From the NCBI GenBank assembly GCA_025677815.1, contig JAIXMP010000029.1:372001-436000 (forward strand): a DNA stretch of 64,000 nt. Direction: 5' to 3'. The stretch is from Phascolomyces articulosus. Lineage: Eukaryota > Mucoromycota > Mucoromycetes > Mucorales > Lichtheimiaceae. The notes beneath the pieces were generated by a model. That model was not told the origin of the DNA, did no database searches, and saw only the letters and a program-made list of their open reading frames with translations. Shown piece by piece: positions 1-10,658 of this stretch. The position numbers and the translations under genes were made by a program. The stretch's first letter is position 1, and each line of letters begins with the position of its first letter.

Positions 1-36
1 TAATATAATATAATATAATATATAAAAAAAGGATAC

Positions 37-176
37 TAGTCAACCAGTTTTTGGTTATGAGACTTTGCCTCCTGCAGGAGATCTTCTTCTTCCAAGATAT
101 CTTCTAGTTCGATATCTTCGCGATCTAACAACGTGTCTATTGCTGAAGGATTATGAAAACCAAAACGCCAAAACAT
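37..176 (-). CDS. SAPS-family (Sit4/PP6-associated) phosphatase regulatory subunit, first exon only
   Basis: The first exon encodes 46 residues plus two bases of the next codon. It starts MFWRFGFHNPSAIDTLLDRE and continues with an acidic block containing EEEDLLQEAKSHNQKLVD. This is the characteristic start of SAPS-domain proteins (yeast Sap155/Sap185/Sap190, animal PPP6R), which bind and direct Sit4/PP6-type protein phosphatases. The ATG is at 174-176. The exon ends at a GTATCC donor (31-36) that splits a Tyr codon, in agreement with the conserved KL(V/L)D-aromatic-L that follows in the family. The rest of the gene lies left of the window, so length and integrity are unknown. Sequence to the right (177-560) is a purine-rich tract on the plus strand, i.e. 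a pyrimidine-rich 5' leader or promoter for this gene. Family assignment is confident; which paralogue it is cannot be told from one exon. Confidence 0.85.
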
Positions 177-3100
177 GATGATCTTCTATTCTTTTTTGTA
201 ATTGAACTATTAAGAGAGAGAAAGAAAGAAAAAGGTGAATTATGTGCGTGTGTGTATGTGTGTGTCTGTTATGTGCACGTAAGTCGTTTGGTTTTAGGTT
301 TAAAAATGGGAGAGAGGGAGGGAAAGAGGAGGAGGAAATAGTACAATAGGAATTGTTGTAAAAAAAAAAAATAAAGAAATAAAAAAAAAAGCAGTAAAAA
401 AAAAAGGTTAAGCAGAGAAAGAAAGAAAGAAAGAAAAGGGACCGTTGATAATAATAATAGTAATAATAATATATAAAACAACCTGCACAAAATATATATA
501 TATATATATATATAAAGCGTAAGAGAGTTTTAAGAGAGAGAAGAGAAGAGACTATATATATATTTAATAATGGTACGACTGAAACTCGTATTATCCTATC
601 TTATTCATATACTATGACATCACTTTCTATTGGCTAAATAGCTGGATGTGTAATAATTATTCTTTTTCTCTTTAATAATAATAATAAACCTTCTGTCCAT
701 TATCACCATGCTGGTAATGATTGAGTAGAAAGAATATAAAGATCTTTTTATTTTTACTTTAACTATTAAACTTATATATATTTCTTAAAAATACTGTATA
801 ATTTAAAATGATTTCGATTATTGTCAGCGCGGCGCCACTATTTATTATAAAACAAGCTTACAATAAGCGCACAGAGTCTCTTCCTGCTCCTTTCCTTCAA
901 TAAGTAAACTGCTTTTCCTTCAAAGTATCACGCGTATCATATAAGTTTCTCATAAACGCCAATGAAAACAAAAATAACCATACAAAAAAAAAAATTCTGG
1001 AGTCGAGACTTTATATATATTTCTGTTATTTTTAATCCCCTCAGTTTGAAAATCATCCGTCACGATAGTATAGAATTACCCAAAAGTAAATGAGAAAAGG
1101 ATGACCTATTACATGATTATTATGATTATTATTTAAAATCATAGAGAGAGAAGAAGAAGATCGACCTTATACGCGCGTAAATAATATCCTTCCTTAATTC
1201 TATTTAATAGGGGTATGATCATGTAAGGGGAAATGTGAGATGAGAGAAAAAAAAAAAAAAAAAGGAACCAAGAAGATCTTAACCCAAATTTCAAACTTTA
1301 TTATGTGATGGATCTTGTAAGTTGGCGACCTAAAACAGTTTCTTGGGAACCAAGTTAAAAAACACCCCTGTAAAATGGATAGCTTTTTAGAAATGACGAG
1401 ATTGTTATACAATATTTATTTATCTGTCATACAATCCAAAAAAAACAATTTAAACGTTTTGGATAATTTAAATACATTACCGTCATCATCATCATTTCTG
1501 TGACCTGTACACCTATATTTTTATTAATATTCTATTCTAAATACAAATACAACACCGAACCTATCAAGTCATTTGAAAAAAAAATTCTACAATGGGAAAG
1601 ATAAAGAAGACTTTACTTAATTGTATTACAGAAATATTCTGAATTTTCCGTTTATTGACATACTTTATTTATTATGTTCAATCAATCCATTCAAGAATAT
1701 CATATCCTTGTTATCTAATGATAATGATGATACATCCTACATAGAACATCATTATAATATATATATATAATTAAATTGTGTACTCTTGTACCCCATATGC
1801 ACTATTAAACATTTTTTATGCATTGTAAAAAAAAAAATGGATCGACAACAGACCACCTATGGAACAAATACTATAAATGGGAAATATATCGCATTGGTCG
1901 GAGCAGATAATGTAAAAAAGGGTCTTTTCTTGTTTTCTCTCTGACAATTATATATATAGACATCTATAAAGTAGTATTTTCAAACCACCTATATAATTAG
2001 TAGGAGACTGAAAAAAAAATGATTACAATCTTGTCATACTATGTTAAAGCATCTCTGTTTGATTGTTCATGATAAAATGATGGTTACTTATTATTTCTTC
2101 CAAGGAAATAAATTCATAACGTATAATATGGATTAACGTATATTTATTATGATAAATTCACCTTTACTCATCCATTTGCACATACCTTACGTGTTTATAA
2201 TTAAAAAAAAAAAAGAACTATGTTACAATTCGCCCATGTCTGAGTTGGTCACATGTCTTTACTAGTCGCTTTTGTTAACAAGCTCAATGGGTAAACTTTT
2301 GCTTATCTCTATTTTTCAAAATCAGGTATCTCATCACCACATCACCTGAGCCGCTTGCAAAGACTTTAACCATGAATTTTGGTAAATCACAAATGTCAGC
2401 ATGATTCTACATTACACCACAGGGAGTTAATTTATACATTGATCAACCCTTTGCCCCAGATCAAGCATAGGATCACGATTTCAATACCCTGATGTCGTGC
2501 AGTGTATATCATTTTGCATTAAAAAGAACATGTGCGCAGTGCTAAATACAAAAAACAGAACTGTATATGTACGTCTATGCATTATTATTTTTTATCCGTT
2601 ACTAATTTTTACATGACCAAGAAAAATGTGATTTAATGAACCAAGTCCATTTCACATTGTTTATTGTTCTTGGGAAAGAAGAAAGAGAGAAAAAAAAAAT
2701 AAGGCTCCTGAATTCATTAGCATTCGATCATTTGCATTGTCAACGTTTCTTCATAGATCGAGAGTATAATTCTGTTACTATTAATAAAAATACGTGCATG
2801 AGCATTGTTATATGGACCTGGTACAAGTTTTTTTTTTCAATAAGCACTATACCACTATCTGTTTTCTATGGCAATTTAAAACAGAATAATATATTTATTC
2901 CTATTGATTCCATAACTAATAGACACCATGTTACTCATGGCAATGAATTAGAAGTTCTTACGCGAAGTCATTCTATTTTTTATATCATCCAGCATTCACT
3001 CTTTTTTTTACACTTTATCAATATGGTCCGTGCGCTTGGAAGATATTCCCGAAGAACAACAAAAGAATAAAGACCATCATTTAAACTCCCAATGGCACAG

Positions 3101-3303
3101 TTTAAATTATAAAACGATCAAATGAACTCTTATTTAATGAAGATTAAAAAAACTAGACTAATTTAAAGATGCAAAGAAGGAGTAAAAAAGGACAATGCCA
3201 TTTCTTCTTCATTGCCGTAGGCAAGAGGAAACAAGAAAAGACCTTCTATTAAGGTTTTACTTGTTTTTATTTTTTTTTATCATTTTCATTATTTGTTTAA
3301 AAA
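177..3303. other. Intergenic region, no convincing gene
   Basis: The first 400 bases hold purine/pyrimidine-biased runs, a (TG)-rich patch near 245-275 and an (AT)n run at 491-514, and probably form the leader and promoter of the SAPS gene. Beyond that the sequence is AT-rich with many homopolymer runs. A 144-codon open frame at 2636-3070 (plus) shows no family motif, no good start and a composition like its surroundings, so it is not called. Nothing else is supported. Confidence 0.5.
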
Positions 3304-3398
3304 AAAAAGGGTACAAAAGTACCATCCAACTCTGGTGATTAGTTTCATCCTTGTGCAGGGGCCATGCTAATCTTCTCTGTATCGTTCCAATTTATAAT
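3304..3398 (-). pseudogene. U6 snRNA copy lacking the 5' stem-loop (probable pseudogene)
   Basis: Read on the minus strand, this segment matches the U6 gene at 41.5 kb without mismatch from TTGGAACG through the ACAGAGA box (complement of 3374-3380), the AGC triad and the internal stem-loop to AAGGATGA. It then shares the CAGAGTTGGAT block and ends in a small hairpin (GGTAC/GTACC around TTTT) followed by a T run, a normal Pol III stop. The 5' stem-loop present in the other copy is missing: upstream there is unrelated A-rich sequence, and the nearest TATA-like stretch (about 3476-3486) sits too far away. It is therefore most likely a retro- or duplication-derived pseudogene, although the core is intact and the 3' hairpin is preserved. 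Confidence 0.8.
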
Positions 3399-3409
3399 AT
3401 TTTTTTTCA

Positions 3410-5261
3410 TCCCAACTAATCAAAGGAAAAAAAAGTTAAAGAAAAAAAAATTCGATTTGCCTCGAACTGCACCTTTATTTATAGCTTTTCAATTGAAATA
3501 CCGCTATGTGACTTATGTGGCTGCTGGAGAAGCAGTTCTTTGCTATGTGTGTTACGTGTTAAAGGGTGAAGCAAGTGGTTGTAATAAAAAAAAAGTCAAT
3601 GGAGGTCATGTCAAAAGGACAATGTCGTTGTCATGGAAATAAAGTCAAAGCAGTGCCTTTTGGCTGAGCCTAAATAAGGTTCATTTGTTTCACATGCATA
3701 AAAATTTACAAGCGGGGATATGATTGAATCTTATCCAGCAAACCGAACCAAAATTGCTATTTTCAATGGATCAAATACCAGATACACAGAAAGATTTCTA
3801 TGAGTTCCGAAAAAGATAAAGTAGAAGGTTATAATAAAACATTAGATGAGGAATTCATTCAACAATTCACTGATACCAAAAATCTATAGGCATATAACTA
3901 TCAACAGAATTTCCAAATCAATTTGGCGTCCAGCAAATGCTACAAAGGAACCTGGACAGTAAGTATTGGAAGTTAAATTTGGCGAAATTGAATCCGATTC
4001 ATGCTCGCATGGTACCCCAAAAATTAATCTGTTATGGAAACAAACCAAAAAAAAAATTATGAGTCTACCTTTGTTGTTGATGTTAGCTATTGGCTATAAA
4101 ATATGTGATTCAAAGAATCATATTGATGATAAGATGATGTCTTATTTTATTATGGAGAAGGAGGAAGTATTATTACTATGAAATTTTGTTCATAATGCGT
4201 TAAATTAAGGCTCTATACAATGAGAGGTTACATTACTTGCATGAGATTCGGAAATGTTGCTTTCGCCATTCCTCTGTAAAGTTGTTTTTGGTGGTGGAAG
4301 TGTGCCAAGATTCCTTGATTGTCATATTCCGGGATTAGAAAAAATGATACTGGTAACAACAAAATTAAATACATTGATACTGGTATCATCATTTGAAATA
4401 AGCAGGGATTTTCATAAAAAGTCCAACGATACTGGTATCTAATCAAAATTAGGGATCCTGGAACCTCCACTTTTTCGTCAAGCTCTTTCTCAACCCTACT
4501 ATTCTCTTCACTACACAACCATTATCACAGCGAAAGACAACGACAATTACCTTTTTTTATTCCAATTTCCAAAATCATCATCACTCTGGCACGGACATCA
4601 TGAATAAACTTGTGTCATATAAGAATCATTACGATAGAATAAAAATAGATCTATCTATCTATATTTTTTTGGCTATAAATAAAGCTGTAATCCAATATCA
4701 AACCACTTGATCATATGGAGCAAAGCCAGGGCATGGGACGAACGGACCATTATAGTTAGTTTTAGGTTCGGAAGATCCGTTGAACTCCTACAATTATTGT
4801 CTGTAGCTTTAGAAATAGACAACTGCATATACTACTATATACATCTGTTATAAAATATAAAACCATTTTGCTACACCCTTTATTAACGATACCTTATTTT
4901 TTTATTATTACTATCTACATTGTATTATCTTTTATTAAACTTGAATAACTTGTATATTTTTCTTTGACCACCTATTTAACACCACCACTACTACTACAAA
5001 ACTGCATTTATCAATTTCTTTAATTTTTATTCTCTTATGATATCAATAAAATAGTATCAAAAACGAAAACTTTTATTGATTTTTTTTTTTGAGTGAATGC
5101 AATAGTATATTGAACAACGGTAATTTTTTTTCAGTTTTGATTTAGGGATGGGGGGTATAATAAATTGATATTAAAAAAAACAAAAGGGAAGAAGAAAGAA
5201 AAGGGGAAAAGCATAAATAATTCTGTCTAGCTAATAAAAAAAAGAAAAGGTAATTTAATTA
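3410..5261. other. Intergenic region with possible decayed coding remnants
   Basis: Between about 3797 and 4180 the plus strand has short stretches that read like protein in alternating frames (for example MSSEKDKVEGYNKTLDEEF from 3799, and a later frame with EVKFGEIESDSCSHGTPK near 3969), separated by stops. This could be an old pseudogene, but no family is recognised. A repeated GATAC-TG-GTATC motif lies at 4346-4439. The rest is AT-rich without features. Confidence 0.3.
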
Positions 5262-7663
5262 TTATTCTTCAGAAAAACAATAACTGCCATGTAACGGAGA
5301 TGCTGATGGGGTAGGTAAAACACCTGTAGTATCCATTGTAGTAATTGTTGTCGTTGAAGAGGAAGAAGGTGATACTTCAGAAGGAGATGGTGACGAATGA
5401 TTATTCTCACCAAAATAAGAATGACAAGGAGATACTATAGGATAAGGGAATGGCATGATTGTTGTTATCGTCCAAGGATTGTTATTGTTACCAACATCAC
5501 TAAATTTTGATAGTGTGGAAGCAGATAGTAATGATGTGGATGCCATAATAGCTTCAATTTCTTCTGGTCTTTTGGGTGCAATGGTCAAATTTTCGCATCC
5601 ATTGGATGTAATCAAAACGGAATCTTCAATACGTACACCACCCACAGGACGATAACGTTGTAATTGGTCCGTATCAAAGTATTTTCCAAAACCTGGATAT
5701 TGAGACCAAATACGAAGGTAGGTATCATTAAAATAAAGACCTGGCTCAACAGTAATTACCATATTGGGTTCGAGCGGACGATCTACCATAAAAGGAGAAT
5801 ACTCCAACTTGTGATCTCCGTTATCACTTGGATGTGCCTTACGACTAAAAAAAAAAAAAGAATCGGGGAACCATAGAATAAGTAAAGCTTTGTTTTTTTT
5901 TTGTTTATTTGTTTATTTGTTTATATATATTATTGTTATTTTTACCCGCCAACATCGTGAACATCTAATCCCACAGAATGCCCTAGACCTAAATAATAAT
6001 AATAGTAATAATAAAAATAATTAGTTACTTATATATTTTTGTTTAGCAAAATAGATCACTTACTATGAAAATAAAATGCATAAGGTATGCCAAGATGAAT
6101 CAATTCTTCTGGGTCGCCAACAAGAATACCAATGCGAACTAATTCGTTACACAAGATTTGAATAGCCAAATCTTCCATGTCGGTCCAATACACACCAGGA
6201 GATAATTTAGCAAGCACTGCCTATTGATGAATTTATTGTCAGAAGCTTATTATTATAATCCTATACACATCATATGACGTGAATTTTTTTATTATGAACG
6301 GGAATTTTTTTTTTTACCTCTTGCATGGCTAATACAATATTATAAATGGTTTTTGCTATAAAAATCAGACATGGTGAGTTATTTTTTTTAATATAATAAT
6401 AAAAGATCCCATTGACGATGATAATAGTGTGGGTAAGAGGGTTTTAACCAAACAAAAAAAAAAAAAACTTGTGGTTTACCTTCAGGGGAAAACTTTCCAG
6501 TTACTGGGAAAGTTCTTGTAATATCAGATCCATAACATCGGTATTCAGCACCGGCATCGACTAATATCAAAGAATGTTTATCTTCAGAAGAAGGTTGATG
6601 AGGATGAATAGATAATGGTTTATTATTTCTAGTGTAATGCAAAATAGCGGCGCGGGGCCCAGAAGCAACAATAGGAATATAAGCTTGTCGATCTAACCCA
6701 GAACATGAACACATCCATCGAAAATAAGCAGCCAAATGAGCTTCCGTAGTGCATTGATGGCGGTGTTGCCATAAAGCCATGTGAGCGTGCGAAGAAACCA
6801 AAGTTGCTTGGCGTATCATATTAATTTCATATGGAAACTTGGTCAATCGTGCTTCATTCATGGCTAATCGTAATGTATACGTATCAAATTGTAACTTCTT
6901 ATTGGTATTATCAAAGGGTGGAAGTCGTTGTTCCATCATGCGTCGAAGGATATTTTCTTCATTGTGAGGATGGTGAGAGAAAAACGTATCCATGACATAG
7001 ACTTTATGATACCCATGTTGCAGAAGGATATCTGACAATTCCGTTTCATCCAGTATAATACAATCGATATCATATTTTTGTAATAATTCTGATGGAGTTT
7101 CTGGTGTTCCTTTCCATACTGTTTCGCTTTCAGGTACCGTTGGTGGAATAAGGTACACAAGTTCAGTCTGCAGATCGATCATTACACAGAACCCGGGTTC
7201 GTCGACTCCTATATAAGATATAATTGGATTTTTTTTTTTACATATTAAATGAACATTATTATTATTACATGGATTGCAAACGATATTATTTTTTTTATAA
7301 ATAATGAACCAAAATGCTTAATTCATAAAATAGGATACTTAATTGTTCATAATAATAATAAAAAAGAGTAAAAAATGATATACCTGTTAAATAATAAAAA
7401 TCACTCGATTGTCGAAACTCTAGTTCAACATCGGTACCATCTCGTACTGAATCCACGGCTCCCGGAAGAAAAATAAAGGCTTTTTCATCTTGTGGATGAT
7501 CTTGATGTTGTTGTTGTGTCATTCTTGGTAATAATGGGGTTGTTTTTAAACTAGTTGCAGCTGAAATGATCTCATGATGATTCATTAATTTCATTACTTT
7601 ATAACAATGTTGTCGAGTAGGTATTTTATGAGGTAAACGAAGAGGTACTGGATGAGGTGTCAT
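5262..7663 (-). CDS. Xaa-Pro dipeptidase/aminopeptidase (prolidase, peptidase family M24)
   Basis: Six exons (7384-7663, 6480-7208, 6318-6355, 6064-6220, 5946-5988, 5262-5844) join in frame to 609 residues. The N-terminal region carries the aminopeptidase-P-type domain (residues about 10-190, including FRQSSDFYYLTGVDEPGF). The catalytic pita-bread domain follows, and all five expected metal ligands are visible: D311 (VDAG), D322 (GSDITRTFPV), H405 (SLGHSVGLDVHDVG), E449 (TVEPGLYF) and E489 (GGVRIEDS). The enzyme should cleave X-Pro bonds in the cytosol in a two-metal (usually manganese) mechanism, as in PEPD and fungal PepP. It is longer than typical prolidases (about 450-500 residues) because of a C-terminal tail of some 80 residues rich in Ser, Thr and Pro, with no recognised domain. 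The 38- and 43-bp exons are well supported because each restores conserved protein sequence. There is no signal peptide. Confidence 0.92.
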
Positions 7664-9336
7664 AATTTAAATATTATATATATATATATATATAAATGAA
7701 AGATTTGAGATAAAGAAGTAAAAAAAAAAAAAAAGAAAAAAAAATTTATGAATGGATATTTATGTGTATATGTGTTGTGTTACTTTTATATATATCATAT
7801 TCCTTGACCAACTTGAATCATCATCATCATCACCCGATAGAAGCGGGGATCGGGAAACAATTCTATTTGATCACACCTTCCGTAGAGTACTAGAGGAAGA
7901 AGATGGAGTACAAATTGTAACATTATCGATCACAATGGGATTCATTGATAATTGGGGGAGAGGAATGAAGCACAGACGTTTAATACTCGTGTAATAAAAA
8001 TGAACCGATCACCTTGGTAACACATAATAATAATACACTATTTTTATATGAATAAGAATAAGCTTTCTTCTTTTTTTTTCTTCCGTTGATGCTTCCTTTG
8101 TAGTTACTAGTATATCATAATAAAAAAAATGGTTTAGTGTCATCCATCATCATTCTATTAAAATATTTTAAAGTATTCAAGTAGTTAAAAAAGGAAACTA
8201 TCCATTATAGTGGTAGTTCTTCTCTTCTTCTTATTCATGGCTATGCTTCCCCTTCCTTTTTATTATTGTTATTATGATAAAAAACACAAATAATAATAAG
8301 CTCTGGTATAATCTGTGATGAATGAAGAAAAAAAAAGTCATGGCTATTTTACAGGACACCAAGGGTCCGGGTCTTATGAATTCATTTTCTTGTATATCCC
8401 ATAAACATATAATAATAATAGGCTGAGCTATATACGCACCAAAAACCCTAATGGGACTTTTAGGAGCAAATATATTGGTTGGGGGTTAGAGGAAATGATA
8501 CAAAAAAAAATCCTTATCCACCAGCCACATGTGAAAAGAAAAAAAAAAGAGAAAAATAGAGGCTAAGCACGTTTTTCGGGCATGAAGCTTAATTCAGTAA
8601 AGACACAGACTCCTATAATGATTATAGTAGTGTCCAATACGTACCAATGGTAAGTCATATGTTATTATTATCGAGTCAGCAGCAACATTTATTCTGTTAA
8701 GACAGTTATACTAATTGTTGTTGTTGTTTTCTCTCCCTTATCCTATTTTATAAGTACAACAAGACTAAGAAAAGTGACACTTTTTTCTTATAAAAATGTA
8801 ACAAGAAATATATCTCTTCTTGCATCTAATATTTATATGTATATTAAATATAGGATAATAATGATGATGGTACTGATGGTACTGATAAACGCGCATGATA
8901 TGGATGGTACTACATTCTACATGGTCTCTTTTTACGTGACTCATCCATTTTATATATAACACAATGCACGTGCGACGTGCGCCATGGTGAATACATAGTA
9001 GATGACATTTTTTTTTACTGTTGGTTCTATATTTCAATTGATCATGATGAATGAAACAATGATATATATGCAACATATTTTTTCCCTGCTCTCTCTCTCT
9101 CTCTCCTTTACTTCTTTCTCCTTTCATCCAATTCCATTTTCTAACTATTATTTTCCTCTCATCATCTCCTTTCAACTCCCTCTCTCCTTCCCTTTTTCAA
9201 AAAAAAAAAAAAAACAAATTCTTCAATTTCATGTGTGGCACACACAAGTTTTTCCTTTTATGTAGTTACATCGTGGCTGGTACAATATATAATTTACAAG
9301 CAAAAGGGAATGTGCAAAATCTACACTCCTTTTTTT
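7664..9336. other. Intergenic region, no gene seen
   Basis: The right part is downstream of the PLD-family gene and the left part is the promoter side of the prolidase gene, with an (AT)n run at 7675-7695 just upstream of its ATG. The open frames around 8765-9265 are T-rich or purine-rich low-complexity translations with no motif. Nothing else is supported. Confidence 0.5.
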
Positions 9337-10658
9337 TTAAAACAAATCCCAAAGTTTTTCAAATTCTTCATGATAAGCTTGCACCACAGATTCAACGTTG
9401 GTAATAATAACATTTTCATGGTTTCTATAACGAGCACTATTCCCGAGAATTAAAAAGTAAATAAATAAATATTTTTGAATAACATAGTGAAATGTCATAT
9501 ATATAAATAAATAAAAAAAGAGCTTTTTGATGATACTTACGAAACAGACCAGTTGAAACTTCCAGTAATAACCATTCTTCGATCAATAACAGCAAATTTG
9601 TTATGCATAAATTGGTCTCTGTAAAAATATATATACAAAAACCCCATGTGTTGAGTGAAAACGAAAAGATCATATCATGTCCGATACATAAATAAATAAA
9701 TAAAAAAATACACTTACGCATCATCCATCTTGAAAGGAATACCTTCATCTTCATGTAATCGAATAATATCTGAACCCTTGGCTTCACGTTGTTCATTATC
9801 CGTAATGATTCTTACATCCACGCCACGTCGTTTGGCTTGAGCCAAAGCCTTAGCTGTCGTATTATCCGTCATTGAAAAGATACAAACATACAAAGTTTCT
9901 TGAGCCGATTTCAAAGCAGTAATAAATTTATGATAACTATCTTCAGAGGGGAAAAACATAGGCATACAGAAGGTGTCACTTGGAATTTCAGGAAGGAATT
10001 CAGGTTCAAAACAACCCCAATCTTCAGGTTCTTCTTCTTGTTGTTGATAATACATTTTTGACATTTGACGCACGTGAGCATGTTCACGACGTTCAGCGGC
10101 CAAACTTGCTTCATAAGAACGACACCAAGCACTACGTTGAACAGCAGTTTCTGCATCCGCCGATTTTTTAGAAGCAACATCAGCCCATGACATGGCAGGT
10201 TGATTTTCTTCTTCCTCTTCTTCTTGTTCTTCCTTTTCTTCCACAATATGTTCAGGTAAAAATGCATCAACACCTAAGGTGGTACCAATCAAACAAGACA
10301 TATAATTTCTGAGTAACTTGAGTCGTTGTTTATCCTCATCGGATTCCATGGCCCGAGCAGTGGCACCAAATAATTGATTCATCAATTTTAACGCGTCTTC
10401 ATCGTCTTGTTTTCCTCCTTTACGTTGACGTTGTTCTAAAAGCATGTTGAAATGGGAAGTTGCTTTTTCATGCAAGTCATCATCAGAGACCACCACATCA
10501 GCAGCTGCCATTGACTAATTTAAGTTTCATTCCTTGTGTGTAAGTTTTATATATAAACTGGGTACATTTTATGAATCTATCTATCTATCCATATATACCT
10601 TATTGACAAGTTGACGCAAATTCAACTGACTATCTTCTTCATAGGGCAATCCAGTCAT
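9337..10658 (-). CDS. PLD6/Zucchini-like phospholipase D-family protein
   Basis: Four exons (10599-10658, 9718-10514, 9541-9618, 9337-9436) join to 344 residues. The C-terminal part, about residues 205-344, is a single phospholipase D domain with the HxKx4D motif at H291/K293/D298 (HNKFAVIDRRMVITGSFNWS), followed by SARYRNHENVIITN. This is the layout of PLD6/Zucchini and related one-motif PLD proteins, which act as dimers. In animals they hydrolyse cardiolipin or cut piRNA precursors; in fungi the role is not established. Unlike PLD6 there is no N-terminal membrane helix. Instead a 200-residue N-terminal region holds an acidic run (about residues 114-123) and SWADVASKK, with no family recognised. 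The 20-residue first exon is supported by in-frame joining and a good donor/acceptor; the internal ATG at 10509-10511 could be an alternative start. Confidence 0.85.

Noticed and set aside
2636..3070. 144-codon open frame (plus)
   Set aside because: No motif, composition like the surrounding noncoding DNA and no splice support.
3364..3642. 92-codon frame (plus) overlapping the U6 copy
   Set aside because: It runs through the antisense of the U6 pseudogene and poly-A tracts and has no motif.
8441..8480. CCCTAA-like sequence as a telomere or telomerase-template hint
   Set aside because: A single occurrence without tandem repetition; chance match.
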